Shown in pieces: positions 25,563 through 32,175 of a stretch of DNA of 64,000 nt. The first letter of the stretch is position 1. Each line of letters begins with the position of its first letter. Under the pieces are notes generated by a model. That model had not been told where the DNA came from. It made no database searches and saw only the letters and a program-made list of their open reading frames with translations. Source of the DNA: Rahnella laticis (GTDB taxonomy: Bacteria > Pseudomonadota > Gammaproteobacteria > Enterobacterales > Enterobacteriaceae); the NCBI RefSeq assembly GCF_015644585.1, contig NZ_JADOBI010000008.1, positions 1 through 64,000 on the forward strand, in the 5' to 3' direction. The position numbers and the translations under genes were made by a program.

Positions 25563-27245
25563 ATGTCAGAGCTGTTTCTATTTCCTTCTTTTTCAGATGA
25601 GCGCATTAATATCGGCGTGTCGTTTTTATTATTCCTCTGGCTCTGCGGCGGTCTGAATTTCGTATTACCGAATCACGGCGGAGCAGGGCTTTCATTGCCG
25701 CAAAATATACTGGCGTGGGCGTTTATGTCCGTTATTGCGCTGTGGTGTGTTTTTCATCTGACGAAACGGCGAACGGCTGCGGGCAAGTTAACACTTCCAC
25801 CGGGCACCGGCCTGATAGTTGCCGGCGCTGTGCTCTGGTCTTTGCCGTTGTTATGGTCACCGCGTGCTGACTGGCAATTAAACGCGCTGCCTAAAGTTCT
25901 CGCGTTATGGGGAATGGTCGCATTTTACGTGCTGTTGTTATGCACCACGTCCTGCCGCAGCCTGCGTTCACGCTGGTTAATTATTCTGGTCATCGCCGCA
26001 CTGTTGCAGGCTTTTCATGCGCTGTGGCAGTTAAAAGATTTTGCCGAATTACCACGCGGACGACCTTACGGCAGCTTTCAGCAAGCCAACGTATTAGCAT
26101 CTTTCCTGGCCACCGGGCTTACCTGCGCGTTATGGCTTTTCTTACAGCAAGGCAAACGGCTGAGGCGAATGATTTGTGGCGCGGCACTGTTTGTTATCCC
26201 CGCCGTGATGGTGTTTTTACAAAGCCGGGCCGGGAATATCGGGGCGATCCTCGCCACGGTTCTGTTGCTTTCGCTGACTGTTACGCATAAGAAAAAGCAG
26301 GCAGCGCTGGCCGTTTTGGTCATGGCAGCAGGCACCGGAACGGGGCTCTTCTGGCTCTGTTACGGACATCTCTTTTTCCCGTTCTTCACGCCAGCCATAA
26401 AAGAAAGCTCCACACTTTCGCGCTGGAATATGGTGAAACTGACCTGGCAAATGATCCGCCTGCATCCTCTGGCCGGTAGCGGGTACGGCGGCTTCGAGGC
26501 GGTGTACGGCGCACTGGCAAAACTCACGGGGACGGGGCTGGATAACGATACCATTCAGTATCCACACAATGAGCTGTTATATGCCTGGGCCGAGGGTGGC
26601 TTAACGGCGGTTTGCGGGATTTTACTGATGATTGCAGGCGTGTTTAAACGTTTGTGGAGCGCAGGCGGCACGCGTTTCGTCGGCGTCGCGCTGCTGTTGC
26701 CCATCGCCGTGCATATGAATCTGGAATATCCGTTATACCAGTCCGCCACGCACGGGCTGACGATCATTATGTTGCTGGTAGTTTGCGGCGCGGCATCTGC
26801 GCGCAACAAAGAAGAAAGGCAAAATCTGCCCATACTATGGCGAAGCGCGGCCACGCTTATTCCGGTCGCGGTGCTGACGTTTATGGTTACCGGCCTTCAG
26901 ACCCAGCAGCAATTAACCCGCATCGAGCAGCAGGGATTATTGCCATTTGTTTTCAACCAACAGGCGGTAACGGATTCATTACTGAACCCTTACAGCCAGT
27001 CTGGCCGGATCGATTTCGACCAGCATGTCGCATTATTACTGCGATTTAATCAGACGCAGGATCTGGCCTTACTCGAAACCTTCAGCGACTGGGCGGAAGA
27101 CTATTTGCAGGTGCATAACGATCCGTCCGTGTATGCCAGTTTGCTGATGATACTGCGGGCGCAGCGTTTGCCGTCGGCGGAACGTATTTGCCAGGAGGCC
27201 AAAGGGCGCTGGCAATCCGACCCGCGTTTTATCTGCGATCAATGA
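25563..27245 (+). CDS. PglL-like protein O-oligosaccharyltransferase (Wzy_C family)
   Basis: This 560-residue inner-membrane protein of the O-antigen ligase/O-OTase superfamily has about 11-12 hydrophobic segments. Seen are the RPYGSFQQANVLASFL stretch (167-182), typical of PglL_A domains, FLQSRAG (218-224), GSGYGGFE (305-312) and PHNELLYAWAEGG (334-346) with the family's catalytic-type His335 in the periplasmic loop, then a C-terminal tail (about 420-560) resembling Wzy_C_2. PglL enzymes move lipid-linked glycans onto Ser/Thr of exported proteins such as pilins; WaaL ligases instead modify lipid A core. The QxN motif and C-terminal domain favour PglL. It starts 20 bases after the adhesin, so it is probably in the fimbrial operon; fimbrial subunits are the suspected acceptors. 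Confidence 0.78.
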   Translation: MSELFLFPSFSDERINIGVSFLLFLWLCGGLNFVLPNHGGAGLSLPQNILAWAFMSVIALWCVFHLTKRRTAAGKLTLPPGTGLIVAGAVLWSLPLLWSPRADWQLNALPKVLALWGMVAFYVLLLCTTSCRSLRSRWLIILVIAALLQAFHALWQLKDFAELPRGRPYGSFQQANVLASFLATGLTCALWLFLQQGKRLRRMICGAALFVIPAVMVFLQSRAGNIGAILATVLLLSLTVTHKKKQAALAVLVMAAGTGTGLFWLCYGHLFFPFFTPAIKESSTLSRWNMVKLTWQMIRLHPLAGSGYGGFEAVYGALAKLTGTGLDNDTIQYPHNELLYAWAEGGLTAVCGILLMIAGVFKRLWSAGGTRFVGVALLLPIAVHMNLEYPLYQSATHGLTIIMLLVVCGAASARNKEERQNLPILWRSAATLIPVAVLTFMVTGLQTQQQLTRIEQQGLLPFVFNQQAVTDSLLNPYSQSGRIDFDQHVALLLRFNQTQDLALLETFSDWAEDYLQVHNDPSVYASLLMILRAQRLPSAERICQEAKGRWQSDPRFICDQ

Positions 27246-27361
27246 CAGCGGGTTAATTGCAATATTGACTCTGGAATTTCCAGTCTCAAATTGGACTGAG
27301 TATTGATTGAAGTGTTCCGGCTTTTATCGATAATCAGGCGTCCCTTATCAGAGCGCTCAGT

Positions 27362-27997
27362 ATGAATAACATCAGTATCCAAAGTGATAATTATTATGTG
27401 AAGGAAGCTATCAGAAACATAATTAATGAATCCACGTTTATATCTCACGCCGGACAGTCGGTGGCGATATTTTTCTTTGAAAAGCAGTGGGTAACGCGTC
27501 ATGAGTTTCACTCGTTATTATTATGCCAGGCTGACAGAGTTCTGATTATTGGCTCAGACGTAGTGCTGTCCTTTATTGAGAAGAATATTTTAATTAAGAA
27601 TATCTGTCTCTTATCCAGCAAGGCGACGCTGAAAACCATGAGGACTGCGCTGAAAAATTTTCTTAACGGTGTTTACTCCGTATTGCTGCAATATCCGGAA
27701 CCGCCACAAGAGGCCTATAAACTGACGGAGAAAGCCATCAGAATTATATCGTCATATTTATCAGGCGTGCCCCTGGCGGCCATTTCTAAAGCGGAAAAAA
27801 TTAACGCTAAAACGTTATACGCCTACAAATCAAAAGTGATGGCAGAAAAGGGGCTGATCTCTTCATTAAGCCTGGTGAATCACTGGAAAATGGTGCGGCT
27901 GGCTGAAATCTATCTGGAGAATATTACGCCCGCGCAATACCTGAAAAGCGAGAAGCGAAGCGCGCAACCCACGCCGTATGCTTATCAGGTTTTGTGA
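27362..27997 (+). CDS. LuxR-type HTH regulator, probably of the fimbrial operon
   Basis: This 211-residue protein has a receiver-like N-terminal part without an obvious phospho-acceptor triad and a LuxR-type HTH at about 120-170 (LTEKAIRIISSYLSGVPLAA; INAKTLYAYKSKVMAEKGL). Its N-terminal half is AT-rich. Such orphan LuxR proteins often close or flank fimbrial operons in Enterobacterales and adjust fimbriation or motility. It begins 116 bases after the transferase gene on the same strand; it may share the operon transcript or have its own promoter. Confidence 0.72.
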   Translation: MNNISIQSDNYYVKEAIRNIINESTFISHAGQSVAIFFFEKQWVTRHEFHSLLLCQADRVLIIGSDVVLSFIEKNILIKNICLLSSKATLKTMRTALKNFLNGVYSVLLQYPEPPQEAYKLTEKAIRIISSYLSGVPLAAISKAEKINAKTLYAYKSKVMAEKGLISSLSLVNHWKMVRLAEIYLENITPAQYLKSEKRSAQPTPYAYQVL

Positions 27998-28049
27998 CGC
28001 CAGGTTCTTTTACGCATAAATTTTTACTTTCAATTTCTAAGGACAGGAA

Positions 28050-28709
28050 ATGCACACCTTGCCCAAACTGATGGCGGTCGCCGGGATAGTCATGTTGTCC
28101 GGCTGCACATCAAAAATCGCTGAGCCTGAAAAATATTCCGGCTTCCTGCAGGATTATTCAGGGCTGACTGAAGCGGCGTCGCCGTCAGGAAAGCCGGAAT
28201 TACGTTGGGTTTCACCTCAGTACGATCCGAAAAATTACGACAGCATCGTGTTCACGCCGGTGACGTATTTCCCGCAGCCTTCGCCAGCCTCACAGGCCAA
28301 TGCGCAAATGCTGGAAACCATTCGTGCGTACACGGAAAGCCAGCTCAAAGCGGCGCTGGCGGCGCACAAAACGCTGGCAATCTCGCCGGACGTGCACAGC
28401 CTGATTTTCCGCGGGGCGATCACGCATGTGGACACGAATAAAGAGGGGCTTCAGTTTTATGAAGTCCTGCCGGTCGGTTTGCTGATCGCGGGAGCTGAAG
28501 CGGCTTCCGGGCATCGGACAATGAATACCCATCTGTATTTTGAAGCGGAGCTGATTGATTCCACGACTCAACAGCCCGTGATGAAAGTGGTGCGAAAAGC
28601 GGAAGGAAAAACGCTTTCCAATGAATCAAAACCGGTGACGCTCGAGGCGCTTAAAGAAGCCATAGACGCGATGGCCTCGGACGCTGCCGACATCCGTTCG
28701 GCAAGCTGA
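28050..28709 (+). CDS. DUF3313-type lipoprotein
   Basis: This 219-residue lipoprotein has the lipobox MLSGC with Cys19, followed by Thr-Ser, which predicts outer-membrane sorting. The body resembles DUF3313 proteins (a domain with alternating helices and strands; PQYDPKNYDSIVFTPV and SQANAQMLETIRAYTESQLK are visible). Function is unknown. A good AAGGA ribosome-binding site precedes ATG 28050. It converges on the nuclease operon with a perfect hairpin in between. Confidence 0.72.
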   Translation: MHTLPKLMAVAGIVMLSGCTSKIAEPEKYSGFLQDYSGLTEAASPSGKPELRWVSPQYDPKNYDSIVFTPVTYFPQPSPASQANAQMLETIRAYTESQLKAALAAHKTLAISPDVHSLIFRGAITHVDTNKEGLQFYEVLPVGLLIAGAEAASGHRTMNTHLYFEAELIDSTTQQPVMKVVRKAEGKTLSNESKPVTLEALKEAIDAMASDAADIRSAS

Positions 28710-28720
28710 CCCGCCTCCCG

Positions 28721-28755
28721 GTGTAATGCACAATGCCCGGCGTTGTGCATTACAC
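28721..28755. repeat. Perfect 13-bp inverted repeat between convergent genes
   Basis: GTGTAATGCACAA (28721-28733) pairs perfectly with TTGTGCATTACAC (28743-28755) around a 9-base loop. No T-run follows on either strand, so it is not a textbook terminator, though it may stop or stabilise both converging transcripts. Confidence 0.75.
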
Positions 28756-28758
28756 CCC

Positions 28759-29286
28759 TCAGCCATTCTTCCCGATCAACACTTCTGACAACGCCCACCG
28801 GCTGGCAAAATGTTGCTGAAACTGTTTCGTCACGCCGGGCATGTCGCGCAGGATCACCACGTTTTCGCTGTTAGCGGTTTCTGCTGTTTGCGAATAATTG
28901 AAGGAGCCGGTTTCAACGGCGTTGCCGTCGGCGATGATCACTTTGTCATGCTGGATGTGATAGTGCTTATCGACACGCAGCTGGATGCCATGTGCCGAGG
29001 CATCCGCAATATTGTGTAGTGCTTTCGGGTTATGCATATTCTGACGGTTATCGACAATAACCTGCACCGAAACGCCACGGTCGGCGGCGGAATCCAGCGC
29101 GGCAACGACGTCATGCGCCGTAAATTCGTAGGCCATCATTTTGATGCTCTTGTGCGCATGGTTGATCAAATCCAGAACCAGCGCGCGGGCGGAGCCTTCA
29201 GGCGAAAACCCCACCTGAACCGTTTGTGCCTGAACGCTGCCCGCGAGAAGGGCGGTCACGGCGAGACATTTTATCCACGTTTTCAT
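28759..29286 (-). CDS. Exported phospholipase D-superfamily nuclease (Nuc type)
   Basis: This 175-residue protein has a signal peptide (about 1-20, ending VQA) and a single HKD catalytic motif, HDKVIIADGNAVETGSFNYS (about 113-132), with the GSxN element following. This is the layout of the dimeric endonuclease Nuc of IncN plasmids and Salmonella, which cuts single- and double-stranded DNA in the periplasm. It is the last of four minus-strand genes; a 42-base gap separates it from the 77-residue protein. Context suggests action on extracellular or incoming DNA. Phospholipase activity is less likely for a one-motif short member. Confidence 0.88.
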   Translation of the reverse strand: MKTWIKCLAVTALLAGSVQAQTVQVGFSPEGSARALVLDLINHAHKSIKMMAYEFTAHDVVAALDSAADRGVSVQVIVDNRQNMHNPKALHNIADASAHGIQLRVDKHYHIQHDKVIIADGNAVETGSFNYSQTAETANSENVVILRDMPGVTKQFQQHFASRWALSEVLIGKNG

Positions 29287-29328
29287 TTCTTCAGAGTCCC
29301 CTGGCGAGCTGCGAATGAATTGTGTGAA

Positions 29329-29562
29329 TCATTCGCAGGTGCTTTTCTCGGTTTCCCAGCTGACCAGAACGGCCACTTCATCGGGCTGGGCGATAAATTT
29401 ACTGAGCGTCGCGGTATGCCCGTCTTTCATCATGACGGAAATGGCGACGCCGGTGACGCCGTCGGCCAGCGGCGTTTCCTCGACACGTTGTAACATCTTC
29501 AGGCAGGTATATTGCTGCGCCGGATGTAAATGTCTGAACTGATCGGTGTGGTGTTTTTTCAT
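29329..29562 (-). CDS. Small protein of unknown function in the nuclease operon
   Basis: This 77-residue protein has no signal peptide and no family I recognise. It is His-rich at the N-terminus and ends WETEKSTCE. Its ATG overlaps the TGA of the upstream lipoprotein gene by four bases, which supports it being translated. The product is probably cytoplasmic. Confidence 0.6.
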   Translation of the reverse strand: MKKHHTDQFRHLHPAQQYTCLKMLQRVEETPLADGVTGVAISVMMKDGHTATLSKFIAQPDEVAVLVSWETEKSTCE

Positions 29563-29975
29563 ACTGCGGTCCTGCCGTAGATCTGCCCGTTACGCATCAG
29601 CACCACTTTATGCGTGCGCTTGTAATAGATCGCCGTAAAAATCCCTTTGCGGTAAACCTGAGCATCCGCGTTATCTTCATCCAGTGCCGCCGCGGTGCTT
29701 TCGATGTATCCCTGCTTATCGCCGGGAAAGATTTTGATGTCGATACCCTTGATCCTTACATGCACAACGCGTTTGGCGGTCTGCGCATATTGCTTTGCCG
29801 AGTTCTCCATCGCCTGTTTCATGGCGGTGGTTTCAATCGCCGTCTGGCGGTTTTGTTCCACGATATAACAGGCATCTTTAGAAATACCCTGCGCCCGGCA
29901 ATCCGCCATCCGCGAGGCCTGAGTGGAACAACCGGCAAGAAGAACCAGTGCGGTGATGATAAAAATTCTTTTCAT
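29559..29975 (-). CDS. Small lipoprotein in the nuclease operon
   Basis: This 138-residue protein has a classic lipoprotein signal, VLLAGCS with Cys16, followed by Ser-Thr-Gln, which predicts the outer membrane. Two further cysteines (ADCRAQ and DACYIV) could form a disulfide. A helical middle (about 40-70) precedes a beta-rich C-terminal half with VVHVRIKGIDIKIF. I do not recognise the family. It lies 67 bases after the HTH/YadA hybrid gene and overlaps the next gene by four bases. Confidence 0.7.
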   Translation of the reverse strand: MKRIFIITALVLLAGCSTQASRMADCRAQGISKDACYIVEQNRQTAIETTAMKQAMENSAKQYAQTAKRVVHVRIKGIDIKIFPGDKQGYIESTAAALDEDNADAQVYRKGIFTAIYYKRTHKVVLMRNGQIYGRTAV

Positions 29976-30042
29976 AAATTGACCGTTAAATGGTTTAGCA
30001 CAATGCCGTGGCTGACGCCGCCAGCCACGGATAATTGAGTGA

Positions 30043-30942
30043 TTACCAGCCCACGCTTACGCCCGCGCCGTAACCAACATTGCTTTGCGAGTCATCGGAA
30101 ACGGACATTTTGACGATAGTCGCCTGCCCGGCATGGAATGATGCGCCAACGGAAAGCGCATTTTCGGAGTCGTAACCACTGATGCCCGCGCCGACCGCAA
30201 ACTGTTGTGATTCCTGAACCTGCGGAATGTTGGCCTGCGCCATCGCAGAAGCAGAACCCGCCGCGGCTTCTTTTTTGTTGTCATCAACCTGGGATTTCAG
30301 ATCACTGAATTTCTGATTGGTGTATGACTCTGATTCAGACAGAACCTGTTTATCCGCCTGAAAACGCGCATGGGATTCAGACAAGACTTCAGCGTGATTC
30401 TGTTCAGCTTGTGCGTTCAGTGCGGTGATTTGTTTGTCGTAATACGCGGAGCGGACTTGTTGCTGGACAAGAGTTGAAGTTGTCTGTGTAACATGGTCAG
30501 GTTGAGTTTGCTCAATGGTGCTATCAGGCAACACTATTTTAACTTCTGGAGGGGTGATGGTCTGTTCAACTGGGTCAACTTCGGTTTCAGGCGTGTGCGC
30601 TGGCGTTTTGACCGGGGCTTTTAATTCCTGACGCAGCGACGGGTTGGCTGTAAAGACATCTTGTTGTTCATCGTAGGACAAGTTTTCCCACGAATTCAGA
30701 ACTTTTGGGTTATTAGTGCCTAATTCGTAAACCTGACTCAGGAATGACTGACTGTCGGAGTCCGCAGCAACAGCCGGAACCGATGCTACTACAGTGAAAG
30801 CCATCACAGCGACAGTTGCTAAAACACGGCGAATGGTCGACGCCGATACTCCGAAGTAACGCGCCAATTCCGTTTTGTTATGATTTCCTGCGATGTAAGC
30901 ATTTACGATCTGAGTATTACGGTCTGTTGCCTGAGCTTTCAT
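30043..30942 (-). CDS. Hybrid protein: N-terminal HTH, signal-anchor, coiled coil and YadA-type membrane anchor
   Basis: This 299-residue protein combines parts not normally joined. Residues about 8-40 read as a homeodomain-like helix-turn-helix (NKTELARYFGVSASTIRRVL). A hydrophobic segment with a signal-peptidase-like end follows at once (42-60, VASVPAVAA). Then come an acidic helical part, a Pro-rich stretch (109-140), a coiled coil (about 155-225) and a YadA anchor (226-299: AAAGSASAMAQANIPQ, FAVGAGISGYDSENALSVGA, ending GAGVSVGW). The anchor is diagnostic of trimeric autotransporters and implies a trimer in the outer membrane. Either the HTH is an unusual signal-peptide extension that stays in the cytoplasm after cleavage, or the chain spans both membranes. 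GGAAAA precedes the ATG. It leads a four-gene operon. Confidence 0.8.
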   Translation of the reverse strand: MKAQATDRNTQIVNAYIAGNHNKTELARYFGVSASTIRRVLATVAVMAFTVVASVPAVAADSDSQSFLSQVYELGTNNPKVLNSWENLSYDEQQDVFTANPSLRQELKAPVKTPAHTPETEVDPVEQTITPPEVKIVLPDSTIEQTQPDHVTQTTSTLVQQQVRSAYYDKQITALNAQAEQNHAEVLSESHARFQADKQVLSESESYTNQKFSDLKSQVDDNKKEAAAGSASAMAQANIPQVQESQQFAVGAGISGYDSENALSVGASFHAGQATIVKMSVSDDSQSNVGYGAGVSVGW

Positions 30943-31039
30943 AAGTTTTTTCCGACATTAAAATAAGTATCTAATAGCGACAAATAATGGCGTTAACAGA
31001 ACGGTATTTTTGTCTCTTGGCGGAAATCATACATACGAT

Positions 31040-31061
31040 GAATGTGACTTGTTTCACAAAT
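31040..31061. promoter_or_regulatory. CRP-type binding site between the divergent HTH genes
   Basis: TGTGA-N6-TCACA (31043-31058) is a perfect match to both CRP half-sites, in an AT-rich 22-mer. It is 98 bases upstream of the hybrid gene's start and over 200 from the other. The 328-base gap 30943-31270 also holds a 10-bp inverted pair, CAAATTCATG (31057-31066) and CATGAATTTG (31108-31117), and GTTTCAC twice (31051, 31117). No gene is seen in it. Confidence 0.7.
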
Positions 31062-31270
31062 TCATGGTCATTTGACTTACGTCAAGAAACGTAAAGTTAA
31101 ACCGCTACATGAATTTGTTTCACTTAGCGCGCTTATTTGTAGCTGTCAGACACAGTTTTATGCCTCTAAAGGGGTAAGAATTAGGATTTTTCGTAGCGAT
31201 TAGCGACGCAATGAAATACCTACGAGATTCCTGTACAATGTGTGAGGTTTTAAATTCGGGAGATAAGGCT

Positions 31271-31597
31271 ATGGCAGATAACGCAAATGAGTTTCTGGAC
31301 TACGTGCAACGATTGAATATCGATCAGCCTGCGTTGTGTATCCTGCTTGGATTGCCCCGCAGTACGTTAAATAAGTGGATCAACGGCACCGTGACGCAAA
31401 TTCCTCAGGTGGCAGTGACGGCGGTGAGAATGCTGTGGTTCATGCGCGAAAGCGATGAGGCCCTGTTCGAAAAATGGGCGATGGTGCAGGATTTTGGTGT
31501 GACAGCTGAGTATGCGGTGAACGATAAAGCGCAGGTGTTTCTGCATACCATTAAGCGTGAACCGAGTGCGCCGATTAAAAGATTACTGAGTAAATAA
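31271..31597 (+). CDS. Small HTH regulator divergent from the hybrid-protein operon
   Basis: This 108-residue protein has an N-terminal helix-turn-helix (about 16-40: QPALCILLGLPRSTLNKWING) that resembles Cro/antitoxin-like DNA-binding proteins, then a helical region with VRMLWFMRESDEALFEKWA. ATG 31271 lies seven bases after GGGAGA and is preferred; the frame itself opens at 31211. It is divergent from the four-gene operon and likely controls it. A bidirectional terminator follows. Confidence 0.7.
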   Translation: MADNANEFLDYVQRLNIDQPALCILLGLPRSTLNKWINGTVTQIPQVAVTAVRMLWFMRESDEALFEKWAMVQDFGVTAEYAVNDKAQVFLHTIKREPSAPIKRLLSK

Positions 31598-31634
31598 GTT
31601 TTCAGGCCGGAGTAAAAGGGCGCAAAAGCCCGTT

Positions 31635-31674
31635 AAAAAAGGCGATAGACCTGCTGAGGTTTATCGCCTTTTTT
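31635..31674. terminator. Bidirectional terminator
   Basis: Stem GGCGATAGACC (31641-31651) pairs with GGTTTATCGCC (31658-31668), one G-T pair, flanked by A-run and T-run. It serves the HTH gene and the converging EthD-type gene. Confidence 0.9.
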
Positions 31675-31696
31675 ATTTATGCGTTGAGGGAATTGT

Positions 31697-32011
31697 TCAG
31701 ATAACAACCTCAAAAATCATCTTAACCGGTTCGATATTGGTGAAGTTCGCCACGTCTGCCACAAAGTCAGCGGCGTTGTCTTTCATGCCCTGTTCGAAAT
31801 CTTCCATTGATTTGCAGTAAATATGGCATGCGGCGATAAACGGGGCGTCCGCCGGAGCATTTCCGGGGATTTTGTCGATGGCATAAGAATGGCAAAACGC
31901 GCCCATGCGGCTTTTAATCAGCGGCAAATGCACGTCACGGTAATAGGCATGATCAAAGGTTCCGTTTTTGATGTTCGGGTATAGCACGCTGTATTTAATC
32001 AATTTTTTCAC
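31697..32011 (-). CDS. EthD-domain protein
   Basis: This 104-residue protein has the small ferredoxin-like EthD fold: KYSVLYPN at the start, YYRDVHLPLIKSRMG (the family's HxP helix, about 23-37) and FTNIEPVKMIFEVV at the end. EthD proteins take part in degradation of ethyl tert-butyl ether or act as small dimeric enzymes or isomerases; the role in enterobacteria is unknown. It stands alone, divergent from the cation antiporter gene. Confidence 0.85.
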   Translation of the reverse strand: MKKLIKYSVLYPNIKNGTFDHAYYRDVHLPLIKSRMGAFCHSYAIDKIPGNAPADAPFIAACHIYCKSMEDFEQGMKDNAADFVADVANFTNIEPVKMIFEVVI

Positions 32012-32175
32012 CTTCGTTTTTAATATAACTCTTCACAATAATCGTCAAAACAATCGTCAAAACAGAAAAGGAGTCTAGCGCATGGTCTGCGCCTGTGCCG
32101 CGCCTTTTGTGCCCGATAACGTCTGAATTTCGCGATGTACTACGCTTAGACGATGGCATTTTAAAAGGATGAAAC

